DNA from: Desulfamplus sp964425195
GTDB taxonomy: Bacteria; Desulfobacterota; Desulfobacteria; Desulfobacterales; Desulfobacteraceae
Direction: 5' to 3'
NCBI GenBank assembly: GCA_964425195.1
Contig: CAYRLG010000001.1
Coordinates: 1-64,000 of the forward strand
DNA length: 64,000 nt
Shown: in pieces, positions 17,644-25,598 of the stretch
Layout of the letters: each line of letters begins with the position of its first letter
How positions within the stretch are numbered: the first letter of the stretch is position 1
The notes under the pieces: model-generated
Seen by the model: the letters and a program-made list of their open reading frames with translations, nothing else
Database searches by the model: none
Told to the model about the DNA's origin: nothing
Position numbers and translations under genes: made by a program

Positions 17644-19131
17644 TTATTTGATCGGCAGACAGATGGTTGTTAAAATCTCTTTTGACTCTGTTATCTGAAT
17701 CGTTATTCCACCATCAAGAGATTTTATGATATTTTTTACAATTGCCATTCCAAGTCCTGTCCCTTCTGGACGAGTAGTGAAATACGGCTCAAAAATTTTA
17801 TCGGCATTTTCAGGCTCAATCGGGCAGTTTCCATTTTTAAACGCTAAAATCAAACAGTTATTATCCAAATTAATGTATGTGTTTATCCTGATAAATCCGC
17901 CGTATATCTGTGCCTCTACACTATTTTTGATTATATTTTCAATTACCTGCCCCATAAGCTCAGGATCGCTTTTAATCTCCCCATGATATTTAAAATCAAG
18001 CGTAATATCAATTTTCTGCTCTGAACATATTCTGCGGTATAGATTTAAAATATCAACTACAAGTGCCTCAAGGCTGACAGATTTAATTTTAGGGACTCTG
18101 GGACGGGCATAGTTGAGAAGTCCGGTAACGCTGCTGTTTGCACGCTTTACAGCTTCTGACATCTGGCTGATAAGTTTTATATGAGGCTCTGACGGACAGC
18201 CCTTTTCAATAGCAAGTCGTTGAAGCCCCATACTCAGCGAGTTAAGAGGATTTCTTATCTCATGTGCAATTGCAGCCGCAGATTTGCCCAAAGTTGCGTT
18301 TTCCCGCTCTGCTGCAAGTTCCCGCTCAAACTCTTTTACCCGGTTAATAGCAGCAGTCTGATATCTGTGAAGCACAAACGACAGGATAATACCAGCCGTA
18401 ATCAGAAAAAAGCCAAACAGATAAAAGTGGAGAGTAAGCTGCTGTATTGAGCTGTTAAGCTCGCTTGAATCAACATCAACATCTATCTTAACTCCTTCAA
18501 CATTTACACTCTTTATTCCGGGTACGGTTGAAACAGCTTTTATGATATTGTTTAAACTTAAACTTTCTGTAATTGCAGATATTTTATCATCGTTGATACC
18601 AAGTACAATGCAGTCAGGATAAGCAGGTTCTCTCCAAACAAGCAGGTATAGCTGGTATTGGGGCAGATGCTCAAGATGTGTAAGATTACTTTTTATCTCT
18701 TTAGACGGACAATAGTTTGATGATCGAAAAAAATCGTCCGGCAGCCACTTTTCAGAAGGGGCATGTACAGAAGCATAACCTTCTCTTATAATACTTATTC
18801 CGGCAAGCCCGCTCTCACGCGTAAAAGCTGTCAGCTCTTCTATGCTGAAAGGCTCAACCATATCAAGATAGGCAACAAAACGTGCTGTATTTTCAAGCAG
18901 ATTCTGCAAAATATTTTCAATAGATTTTTCTGCTTCAATTGAGGCAGATGCGTTTAATCTTACAACTTTAGATACAACATCAGCATGCTGCTCTGCATGA
19001 AATCTAAATGAGTTCTTTACAAGATGAATCTGCCACGAAAAATAGGCACACACAGCAGCAAACAGCAGAAGAAAAACAAAAGCATTTGCAATCCATAATG
19101 GACGCTGTCTCTTATCTTCCACCAGACGCAC
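17644..19131 (-). CDS. Membrane sensor histidine kinase, partner of the NtrC-type regulator
   Basis: In this 495-residue kinase, a TM helix near 15-32 (WIANAFVFLLLFAAVCAYF) is followed by a periplasmic sensor region of about 190 residues and a second TM near 225-250 (FGFFLITAGIILSFVLH). A HisKA domain follows with phospho-acceptor His in AIAHEIRNPLNSLSMG, then a HATPase (N box NIIKNSVEAQ, G box GTGLGMAIVKNI). The periplasmic part shows no family that I recognise. The gene overlaps the upstream small exported protein by 20 nt and the regulator follows after 6 nt, a classic cognate pair. Confidence 0.9.
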   Translation of the reverse strand: MRLVEDKRQRPLWIANAFVFLLLFAAVCAYFSWQIHLVKNSFRFHAEQHADVVSKVVRLNASASIEAEKSIENILQNLLENTARFVAYLDMVEPFSIEELTAFTRESGLAGISIIREGYASVHAPSEKWLPDDFFRSSNYCPSKEIKSNLTHLEHLPQYQLYLLVWREPAYPDCIVLGINDDKISAITESLSLNNIIKAVSTVPGIKSVNVEGVKIDVDVDSSELNSSIQQLTLHFYLFGFFLITAGIILSFVLHRYQTAAINRVKEFERELAAERENATLGKSAAAIAHEIRNPLNSLSMGLQRLAIEKGCPSEPHIKLISQMSEAVKRANSSVTGLLNYARPRVPKIKSVSLEALVVDILNLYRRICSEQKIDITLDFKYHGEIKSDPELMGQVIENIIKNSVEAQIYGGFIRINTYINLDNNCLILAFKNGNCPIEPENADKIFEPYFTTRPEGTGLGMAIVKNIIKSLDGGITIQITESKEILTTICLPIK

Positions 19132-19555
19132 CTCCTCTTGATGGCGGCGGACGAGAATTTATCCCCCGTTTTAAACGCCTGCGGACACCAGTTGGATCAT
19201 CTTTTCCGCCGGCTCTGCCCAAAGGCGGGTAAATTTTCCCTTTAATTATAGATTGGGCTTTTAAATTACTATCTCCTTTGTCTATCGCACCCCATATTCT
19301 TATTAAATCTCCCTCTCTGAGTTCCTTAGAGATAGATTCAAAATTGTAAATAAGATTCTTATCTTCATTAAAACCATTTTCAATAATATCCCTGCTGTTG
19401 AGGTTCTCTAAAAACATAATTTTTTTTTCATTATCAATAGCAATAATGCGAACTAAAAAAAGCTCTTCTTTCTCCTCGTCTGAGTGTGCAGAAGAATTGA
19501 TGCACAAAGCGGCAGCTATGTTTATAATGGTTAGAATGACCAAGAAAAACCGCAT
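19112..19555 (-). CDS. Small exported protein of the two-component gene cluster, function unknown
   Basis: This 147-residue protein has an N-terminal signal peptide (MRFFLVILTIINIAAALCIN). A beta-rich middle follows (LVRIIAIDNEKKIMFLEN...GDLIRIWGAI), reminiscent of the OB-like fold guessed for the protein at 20843. The C-terminal tail is Gly-, Arg- and Pro-rich (about 110-147). It overlaps both neighbours: 25 nt with the beta-barrel gene upstream and 20 nt with the kinase gene downstream. This tight packing argues for a shared role with the kinase, possibly as a periplasmic input or output component. No family is recognised. Confidence 0.7.
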   Translation of the reverse strand: MRFFLVILTIINIAAALCINSSAHSDEEKEELFLVRIIAIDNEKKIMFLENLNSRDIIENGFNEDKNLIYNFESISKELREGDLIRIWGAIDKGDSNLKAQSIIKGKIYPPLGRAGGKDDPTGVRRRLKRGINSRPPPSRGGASGGR

Positions 19556-20652
19556 TGTATCACCTTTTGATTATAGGACTCTCTGTTTAGGGGATATTCG
19601 CCATGCTCAACTAAAAAATCTGTAAAAATCTCAACATTATTCCAAAAGTAAGCTGCTCTTAAATTAAGCGAGGCTGTATAGTTTATCTCTCTTATCTCTT
19701 GTTGAGGATTTGTACCGCTGCCGATAGTGATGTTCTGATAATTAGATGCGTTTTGTTGAAGCTGATTACCATTGGCATTGGCAGATTGATTACCATTACA
19801 GAGAACCTTATCAATATCAAAATAGTTTCTCCGCTCTACTTGAGTCAATGCCGTAAACTGCCAATTTTGTGCAAAATCCCATACAACTTTAATATTAGGA
19901 GTTATCTGCCAAAATGATTCAGCATCAAGAGAGGAGACTAAATAGTCATAATTTAAACCTACAGATGCAGTAAGAGCTGGTAAAAGAAAAATATCAAGAC
20001 GGGTTTTCAGCATCATATTCACATCATCTTTTGCACTGTAGATCATGTTTAAAGATTCGTCATACGTTAGTGTGTTAGGATTTGGCAGGTTATTAAAATT
20101 CTGCGTTTCTCTAAAAAAAATAGGAGCATCTTTAAGATAGCTGATACACTGCCATGCACTCTCAAATGCAAAAGTATATCTGCCGGAAAGAATTATCTCT
20201 GCACCTGCTCCTAAAGTAAATTCGTCCCTCTGATCCGGCTCAACCAGATCATCTCTGTAAAGCAGAGCATTGGCAAAAATGTAAGGAGAAAATCGTGATC
20301 TTGATGCAGCAGGAGAGAGCGATAAACCAACGTTAACTTGATGGTTATCAGGAAGTTCCCATAAATTTTGGTAGGTTATAGACGGCGAAAAATCAACTGC
20401 AAACTTTTCGCCAATTTTAAAACGCTCTTCTAATAAAAGTGTGTGCGTGGAAAATGGAGAGTCTTTAATTTTTGTATCAAGGCGATCAGGTTCAAGAGCA
20501 GGGTTTGAGCTATAGCCCGCAGAGGAGCTGAAAGTTATCTCTGCTGCATAAACAGCGGAGGCAGACACCCGAAATGGTGTTGCAGCTATGAAGTCAAGGA
20601 TAAAAAGAGATAAAACTATAATTAACCAAATACTTCTATTACAAGACTTCAT
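19531..20652 (-). CDS. Predicted outer-membrane beta-barrel protein
   Basis: I use the ATG at 20652 (MKSCNRSIWLIIVLSL), five residues inside the longest frame, because GAGGTTATT sits directly upstream. This gives 373 residues. A signal peptide is followed by alternating amphipathic beta strands rich in aromatic residues, ending in CGFSWSF, a C-terminal phenylalanine typical of outer-membrane barrels. Segments such as AVDFSPSITYQNLWELPDNH and TASVGLNYDYLVSSLDA fit barrel strands. It overlaps the next gene by 25 nt. The cargo or role is unknown. Confidence 0.75.
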   Translation of the reverse strand: MKSCNRSIWLIIVLSLFILDFIAATPFRVSASAVYAAEITFSSSAGYSSNPALEPDRLDTKIKDSPFSTHTLLLEERFKIGEKFAVDFSPSITYQNLWELPDNHQVNVGLSLSPAASRSRFSPYIFANALLYRDDLVEPDQRDEFTLGAGAEIILSGRYTFAFESAWQCISYLKDAPIFFRETQNFNNLPNPNTLTYDESLNMIYSAKDDVNMMLKTRLDIFLLPALTASVGLNYDYLVSSLDAESFWQITPNIKVVWDFAQNWQFTALTQVERRNYFDIDKVLCNGNQSANANGNQLQQNASNYQNITIGSGTNPQQEIREINYTASLNLRAAYFWNNVEIFTDFLVEHGEYPLNRESYNQKVIQCGFSWSF

Positions 20653-20765
20653 AATAACCTCATACAATTCTGAAAATTTATCTTTTTCGCCGATAAGCTC
20701 CCTTTATGAGCCTATCAAAGGGGAAGAAGCAGTTACGACTCCTTATAATACTCAAAATCAGAAAA

Positions 20766-20804
20766 AAATAAAGACGTTCCCAACTTTCTGGAACGTCTTT
20801 ATTT
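20766..20804 (-). terminator. Intrinsic terminator (strong hairpin)
   Basis: AAATAAAGACGTTCC (20766-20780) and GGAACGTCTTTATTT (20790-20804) form a perfect 15-bp stem around a 9-nt loop. On the minus strand the stem is followed by a T-rich run. It lies just downstream of the exported-protein gene ending at 20843 and upstream of the barrel gene, so it should end or attenuate that first transcript before the downstream genes. Confidence 0.85.
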
Positions 20805-20842
20805 GATGAAGGTATTAATGAAATATAATTGTACCGTACAAT

Positions 20843-21409
20843 CTAAGAATTGCTATCTTCATCACTGCTGTCTGCTCTGCCGTTGCCTCTACCCTCAGGC
20901 CGGCTCCAGAGCGGTCTGCCCTCATCGTCAAGCAGATTTACAGTATCATCACCTATTGTTACAGTAGAAGCAAAATATATCAGAACATCATTAATTGTAA
21001 GAGCATATCCTGTTACAGTAACATAATCTCCCACAACGGGCCGGGCTATACCAAGAGATTCCCAATACTGCGGGGGACCTATTCTTACAGATATCTCTTC
21101 ACCAGCGTCAGTTGTAATAACCATAGGTGTTCTAAAACCAGCTTCTGCTGTAGTAACCACTCCAGAGTATTCAAATGGAGTTCCTTCTGTCAGTATGATC
21201 TGACCTATTCCGCTGGATTCTGGAGGATTACCAGCACCTCTTCCACCAATTCCATCTCCGTTTTCTGCTGCCTCCGGAGGTGCTCCAAAACCGTTGCTGC
21301 CCATTCCATTGCCTCGTCCTGCAAAGGCTGAACCTGCAAACAGCACAACAGAGATCAATCCCAATGCCACAACCCTTACAACATTCTTTCTAACCGCACT
21401 TTTTCTCAT
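20843..21409 (-). CDS. Small exported Gly-rich protein, function unknown
   Basis: The start is set at the ATG at 21409 (MRKSAVRKNVVRVVALG), 34 residues inside the longest frame, because AAAGAGGTGT lies just upstream and a clear signal peptide follows (cleavage after AFA near residue 30). The mature 158 residues have a Gly/Asn/Pro-rich N-terminal stretch (RGNGMGSNGFGAPPE), a beta-rich domain (about 80-160) and an acidic Ser/Asp tail. The beta part could be an OB-like fold. It is the first gene of the cluster that ends with the sigma54 regulator and is followed by a strong terminator, so it may be made in larger amounts than the others. Confidence 0.75.
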   Translation of the reverse strand: MRKSAVRKNVVRVVALGLISVVLFAGSAFAGRGNGMGSNGFGAPPEAAENGDGIGGRGAGNPPESSGIGQIILTEGTPFEYSGVVTTAEAGFRTPMVITTDAGEEISVRIGPPQYWESLGIARPVVGDYVTVTGYALTINDVLIYFASTVTIGDDTVNLLDDEGRPLWSRPEGRGNGRADSSDEDSNS

Positions 21410-21537
21410 TTTACACCTCTTTCCGTTTAAATGTTTTTTAGTTATCAACTTGATAATAAACCAATATTCTTGAATATATTGACCAGTATCTGAAACTACT
21501 TCAGACAACAATCATATACTTTACGTTAAATATAATA

Positions 21538-21553
21538 ATCAAAAACCGTGCCA
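21538..21553 (-). promoter_or_regulatory. Candidate sigma54 promoter for the exported-protein gene at 21409
   Basis: The minus strand reads TGGCACGGTTTTTGAT: a perfect -24 TGGCACG and a -12 with TTGAT instead of TTGCA (GG-N10-G kept, C replaced by A). It lies about 130 nt before the start codon. A sigma54 activator and its kinase are encoded in the same cluster, and a strong palindrome lies about 100 nt upstream. Confidence 0.55.
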
Positions 21554-21614
21554 TTGAATTTAAGATGATAACTAATTGATATTAAAGGATTTTATAGGTA
21601 TGATTTAATACGTT

Positions 21615-21656
21615 CTTTCGACATTTAGAGCAAAGCCTCGACAATATTGTCGAAAG
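21615..21656. promoter_or_regulatory. Nested palindrome, likely enhancer site for the NtrC-type regulator
   Basis: TCGACAATATTGTCGA at 21638-21653 is a perfect 16-bp palindrome. A further CTTTCGACA at 21615-21623 pairs with TGTCGAAAG at 21648-21656. The half-site TTTCGACA/TGTCGAAA thus occurs several times within 42 nt. The block is about 85-115 nt upstream of the sigma54-like promoter, the usual distance for an upstream activating sequence. Confidence 0.55.
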
Positions 21657-21846
21657 TTTATATTTTTACCCCCGATTGAGCAGTTGAATTTTGTGAAAGA
21701 AAGAATGATATAGGTTGAAAAAAATAAATCGGCTTATCTTCTATAGCAAGCATAATATCCTGGTATTAGAACGGTTTTTCTTAATCGGTGTTATTCTTAG
21801 AAACTACTTCAACAAAAAATCTCAGCTCCTGCCGAAGGCTTAATAT

Positions 21847-22081
21847 AACCATTGATTATCAGGTATTTTTGCCCTGATAATACCTTAAAATTAATGTTAT
21901 CAGTGCACATCTGCATTGATAACGCCTTAAAACACAATTTATCAGTGCGATTTTACCTGATAAGTTGATTTAAACCCTAATATCAGGTAAGAATAGCCTC
22001 GATATTTTATTATCAGGTCAACTTATAAAAAAGTTTATTAGCATTAATAAGTAACTTTTATTTACTATATAAATTATAAAT
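21847..22081 (+). repeat. Palindrome-rich AT tract, copy 2 of the dispersed direct repeat
   Basis: This is the same tract as at 198-432, same orientation, with most bases identical and the same series of TTATCAGG/CCTGATAA-type boxes. It begins AACCATTGATTATCAGGTA and runs into the second integrase remnant. Left of AACC the two copies share nothing, so AACC marks a common boundary; read on the minus strand this is GGTT, the sort of position at which an integron cassette junction (G/TT) is expected. Confidence 0.75.
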
Positions 22082-22247
22082 ATGTCAAGCATTCGTCAAA
22101 ATCAAAATAAAAAGATAATGGAAGAAGTGCATGAACTACTACAGATTGAGCAGTTTCTGACCTATCTTGCAGTAAATGAGAATGTTGAACCATCAATGCA
22201 GAATTAAGCCATGAACGCTTTAGCTTTTTATACAACAAAGTTTGGTA
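22082..22247 (+). pseudogene. Integron integrase (intI) N-terminal remnant, copy 2, internally deleted
   Basis: ATG at 22082 opens a 41-residue frame, MSSIRQNQNKKIMEEVHELL, joined directly to IEQFLTYLAVNENVEPSMQN. Compared with copy 1 this is an in-frame deletion of about 40 residues between EVHELL and IEQF. After a TAA (22205-22207; CAA expected) the sequence continues as AMNALAF and, with one extra T, LYNKV, matching the IntI motif NALLFLYKQVL. The catalytic domain is missing. It ends about 30 nt before the ABC-2 permease gene. Confidence 0.75.
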
Positions 22248-22276
22248 GCTTTTTCTAATTTTGGAGTACAAATAGA

Positions 22277-23404
22277 ATGATTCACCGTATCAAACAGATG
22301 CTTATAAAGGAGTTTTTGCAGATGCTTCGTGATCCTCGCATGAGAATCGTGATCTTTGGCATTCCAGTAATACAGATGATGATCATGGCATTTGCGTTGA
22401 CAACAGATGTTATGAATATCCGCACAGCCCTTCTTGATATGGACAAAACTTCAAAGTCAAGAGATTTAATAAGTAACTTTACTGCTGGAGGATATTTCAC
22501 AATATCGCAAAATCTAAACTCCATGAGTGAAATATCTCCTGTTTTAGATAAGTCAGATGTTAGGGCTGTTATCCATATTCCAGCAGGATTTGCAGAGGAG
22601 ATCGCAGCAGGACGAACTGCAAAAGTGCAGATGATTACAGATGGAACAGACAATAACAGCACGGCAATTGTTCTTGGATACGCTAACACAATTATCAGTC
22701 GCTACAGCAACAACATTATGATGGAGAGACTCAATAGAAAAGGGATAACTGAAAATCCTATAAAAATTGAAACTATAACCCGTGCCTGGTTTAATACTAA
22801 CCAAGAGAGCAAATATTACTTTGTCCCTTCATTAATAGCTGTAATGCTCTTTATTTTTAGCCTTCTTTTAACAAGTATAGGAATTGTAAAAGAAAAAGAG
22901 ATAGGGACAATAGAGCAGGTTATGGTAACACCAATAAGGGGAATTGAGTTTATTCTTGGGAAGACAATTCCTTACATGATTACAGGCTATATCTCTATGA
23001 CCATAATGCTCTGTGTTGCTTTTATTGTATTTGGGGTGCATGTAAAGGGGAGTATTTTACTTCTCTATCTTTTGGCAGGGGTTTATCTATGCGGTAATAT
23101 GGGTCTTGCCCTTATTATCAGTGCAGGCTCAACAACCCAACAACAGGCAATGTTGACAAGTTTTTTGATCTTGATGCCGTGCGTAATGTTAAGCGGCTTT
23201 ATGTTTCCAATTCACAACATGCCTGAAGTGGTTCAATACGCAACATTTTTTAACCCTATGCGGTGGTTTCTCTATATTTTGAGAGGAATTGTTATGAAAG
23301 ATGTAGGTTTAATAAATCTATTACCTGAAATTGTGGCTCAAACAGCTCTTTCGACCATTTTTATTGTAACTGCATCTATAAAATTCAAAAAGACTATATC
23401 TTGA
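22277..23404 (+). CDS. ABC-2 type transporter permease (YhhJ/YbhR-like), orphan
   Basis: This 375-residue permease has an N-terminal TM (about 20-45), a large extracytoplasmic region (about 50-175) and five or so further TM helices (about 180-370). The family's typical QVMVTPIRGIEFILGKTIPY segment follows the second helix. Such permeases work with an ATPase and usually an HlyD-like protein encoded upstream. Here the upstream neighbour is instead the broken intI remnant, so the ATPase partner appears to have been lost or lies elsewhere. The start ATG at 22277 follows GGAGTACAAATAGA. Confidence 0.85.
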   Translation: MIHRIKQMLIKEFLQMLRDPRMRIVIFGIPVIQMMIMAFALTTDVMNIRTALLDMDKTSKSRDLISNFTAGGYFTISQNLNSMSEISPVLDKSDVRAVIHIPAGFAEEIAAGRTAKVQMITDGTDNNSTAIVLGYANTIISRYSNNIMMERLNRKGITENPIKIETITRAWFNTNQESKYYFVPSLIAVMLFIFSLLLTSIGIVKEKEIGTIEQVMVTPIRGIEFILGKTIPYMITGYISMTIMLCVAFIVFGVHVKGSILLLYLLAGVYLCGNMGLALIISAGSTTQQQAMLTSFLILMPCVMLSGFMFPIHNMPEVVQYATFFNPMRWFLYILRGIVMKDVGLINLLPEIVAQTALSTIFIVTASIKFKKTIS

Positions 23405-23410
23405 GCTTAG

Positions 23411-24382
23411 CTATTTTGACGGAAGTAAGATTCTAAATGTAGTACCTTTAGAAGATGTCTCCATAACAGATATCTCTCCTTGATGATCTTTTATAATTCC
23501 ATAACTTATCGAAAGCCCAAGACCAGTTCCTTTTCCTACCTCCTTTGTTGTGAAAAAAGGATCAAAAAGTTTACTTAGATTTTCTAAAGCAATACCAATA
23601 CCGTTATCTTTAAACAAAATTTCCACTATTTTATCTTTATTAGATAAAATTTTAGTAGAGATCGTAAGTTTTCCTGCAAAACTGTTTCTGCTTGTAAGAT
23701 CGTCAAAGGCTTCCATCTTTTCAATAATAGAATCGCGTGAATTTAAGATCACATTTAAAAATACCTGTTCAAGTTGATTTGGGTTGCCGTAGCAGATAAG
23801 CAAATTTGGATCCAAATTTTTTTCAATAACTATATTTCGCACACGAAACTGCTCATCAAGCATAAAAAAAGCATCCTCTATAATGCTATTTATATCTACT
23901 TCAATTTTTTCTAATGGATTTTGTCTGGCAAACATTCTCAAATGGTTGATAATATTTATCATTCTCGTTGTATTTCGCTCAATGTTGCTAAGTTGCTCTC
24001 CTATCTGTTCAGAAGAGAGCTTTTTAAAATTTCTAACCATCACTTGAGATATAGAACGAATAACCATAAGAGGTTGATTTAATTCGTGTGCCACCCCTGC
24101 TGACAACTCTCCTAAGGATGCCAATTTTGCAGCCTGTATCAACTGGATATGCTTATCGCTCAACTCCTTATTTGCTTTTCTAAGCTCCTCTTCTGTCTGC
24201 TTATGCTTTTCAAGAAGTTGAGAAAGAGACTCTGTTTCAATTAATCGACTGTTTCCAACCCGTCTTGCAATATTTTGATAATAAATAGACTGTTGTTGAG
24301 ACTCTTTTAGTTGACTCTCTAACTCCCTACACCGCTTTTCAAGTTGTTTACACTTTTCAATAGCCATTTTTCTACTCTGCAA
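23411..24382 (-). CDS. Cytoplasmic histidine kinase with N-terminal coiled coil
   Basis: This 323-residue kinase has a coiled coil in the first ~90 residues (charged heptads from KCKQLEKRCRELESQLKES). HisKA follows with His in AGVAHELNQPLMVIRSISQV, then HATPase with N box QVFLNVILNSRDS, DNGIGI and GKGTGLGLSIS. There is no TM segment or recognisable sensor domain. The start overlaps the end of the FIST gene by 11 nt, so the FIST protein is the probable sensory partner. It is convergent with the permease gene, with only 6 nt between. Confidence 0.88.
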   Translation of the reverse strand: MQSRKMAIEKCKQLEKRCRELESQLKESQQQSIYYQNIARRVGNSRLIETESLSQLLEKHKQTEEELRKANKELSDKHIQLIQAAKLASLGELSAGVAHELNQPLMVIRSISQVMVRNFKKLSSEQIGEQLSNIERNTTRMINIINHLRMFARQNPLEKIEVDINSIIEDAFFMLDEQFRVRNIVIEKNLDPNLLICYGNPNQLEQVFLNVILNSRDSIIEKMEAFDDLTSRNSFAGKLTISTKILSNKDKIVEILFKDNGIGIALENLSKLFDPFFTTKEVGKGTGLGLSISYGIIKDHQGEISVMETSSKGTTFRILLPSK

Positions 24383-25598
24383 TCACCATTAAAACCCCTG
24401 TCCAATCAAGCCCTTTATTTTTTCCGATAAACGGTGCAACTTCTACTCCTGAGTAGAAACCGAGCAGGGGAGTATTGTATTGATTAAAAGTATAAATTAA
24501 TTCAGAAGCCTCTTCTGTCAGTGTATCAGATTGATTCGCAACTCTACCAGCACAATCAATGTATAAACCAAACATCGGCTTTTTTCCGTCAGAAAATATC
24601 TGATCCATTAGCTCCAAAGAGTTGTGTTTAACTGAGTCAACTATTCTATCTGTCAAATCTCTTATCATAAACTGAATCTCCATACCCTCATACAGATCAG
24701 GCTCAAACAGCACAATACCACTATTGTCTGGTGTAATTCCCACTATCAATCTGTTGATATAATTACTTTCAAGAAAATCGCCATACTTCTCTCCCATATT
24801 CACACCAATTGCCAAACGTTTGACAGGAAGCTGTTGTCTCCACTGTTGATTTCCATACTGTTGATCGATCACATTGACAATTGGCATTCCATCTATCTCA
24901 TAAATTACCGCCCCCTCCATTTTGGTAATAGTATGATATATTCCATCCATAGGGGTAAATCCATGCATTATCTTGATATAGGGGGTAAAGTTGCCTGATA
25001 ACAATGCTCCAACCACACTTTGTGTTCCAATATGAGAGCCGCAAAACTGAACTGTAGGCTGAAACATATAGTCACCTAACAGCCCTGCTCCAACAATTGG
25101 AAACCCATCTCTTTTCAACCCAATTGTAAGACCCTCTATCAGAGGTGGTGAAGCGTTCATAATTGGAGGTGAAACCTTAGTGGCAGGATATTTTATGGAG
25201 TCGTAAAATATAACGACAATTTTGCTATCTACGTCATAAGTGAACTCATTTCCAAGCATTATACCAGCCTCTTTCTCATCTATATTTAGATTGCTTGCAA
25301 AAGCAATATCAAAACGGATAGTATCAGATTCAATTATTGCAACTCCTACTGGATAGCCTTCATAGGATAAAAATGTATTACTTATAATGCCAATTGCAGA
25401 GCCTCCAATCACAGGAACGAGATCGCCAACTACTGATCTTATACCTTTTATGAACAGCGTTGCATCGCTTTTACTGCTGCAAAAAGCTAAAACCAGATCA
25501 GCACGAACGATATCTGCATTATTGATAGCCAATTTAGTAGCATTTATACCAGATAACAGAGAGTTTGATTCATTTTGAACCCCAATTCCAACTTTCAT
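24372..25598 (-). CDS. FIST domain sensor protein (FIST_N + FIST_C)
   Basis: In this 408-residue cytoplasmic protein, the N-terminal half (to about 220) matches FIST_N: ADLVLAFCSSKSDATLFIKG and GDLVPVIGGSAIGIISN. The C-terminal half matches FIST_C: GLYIDCAGRVANQ and NTPLLGFYSGVEVAPFIG. FIST proteins are predicted small-ligand (amino-acid-like) sensors coupled to two-component or cyclic-di-GMP signalling. Its ends overlap the flanking regulator/kinase (4 nt) and kinase (11 nt), giving a three-gene, coupled signalling unit. Confidence 0.88.
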   Translation of the reverse strand: MKVGIGVQNESNSLLSGINATKLAINNADIVRADLVLAFCSSKSDATLFIKGIRSVVGDLVPVIGGSAIGIISNTFLSYEGYPVGVAIIESDTIRFDIAFASNLNIDEKEAGIMLGNEFTYDVDSKIVVIFYDSIKYPATKVSPPIMNASPPLIEGLTIGLKRDGFPIVGAGLLGDYMFQPTVQFCGSHIGTQSVVGALLSGNFTPYIKIMHGFTPMDGIYHTITKMEGAVIYEIDGMPIVNVIDQQYGNQQWRQQLPVKRLAIGVNMGEKYGDFLESNYINRLIVGITPDNSGIVLFEPDLYEGMEIQFMIRDLTDRIVDSVKHNSLELMDQIFSDGKKPMFGLYIDCAGRVANQSDTLTEEASELIYTFNQYNTPLLGFYSGVEVAPFIGKNKGLDWTGVLMVIAE

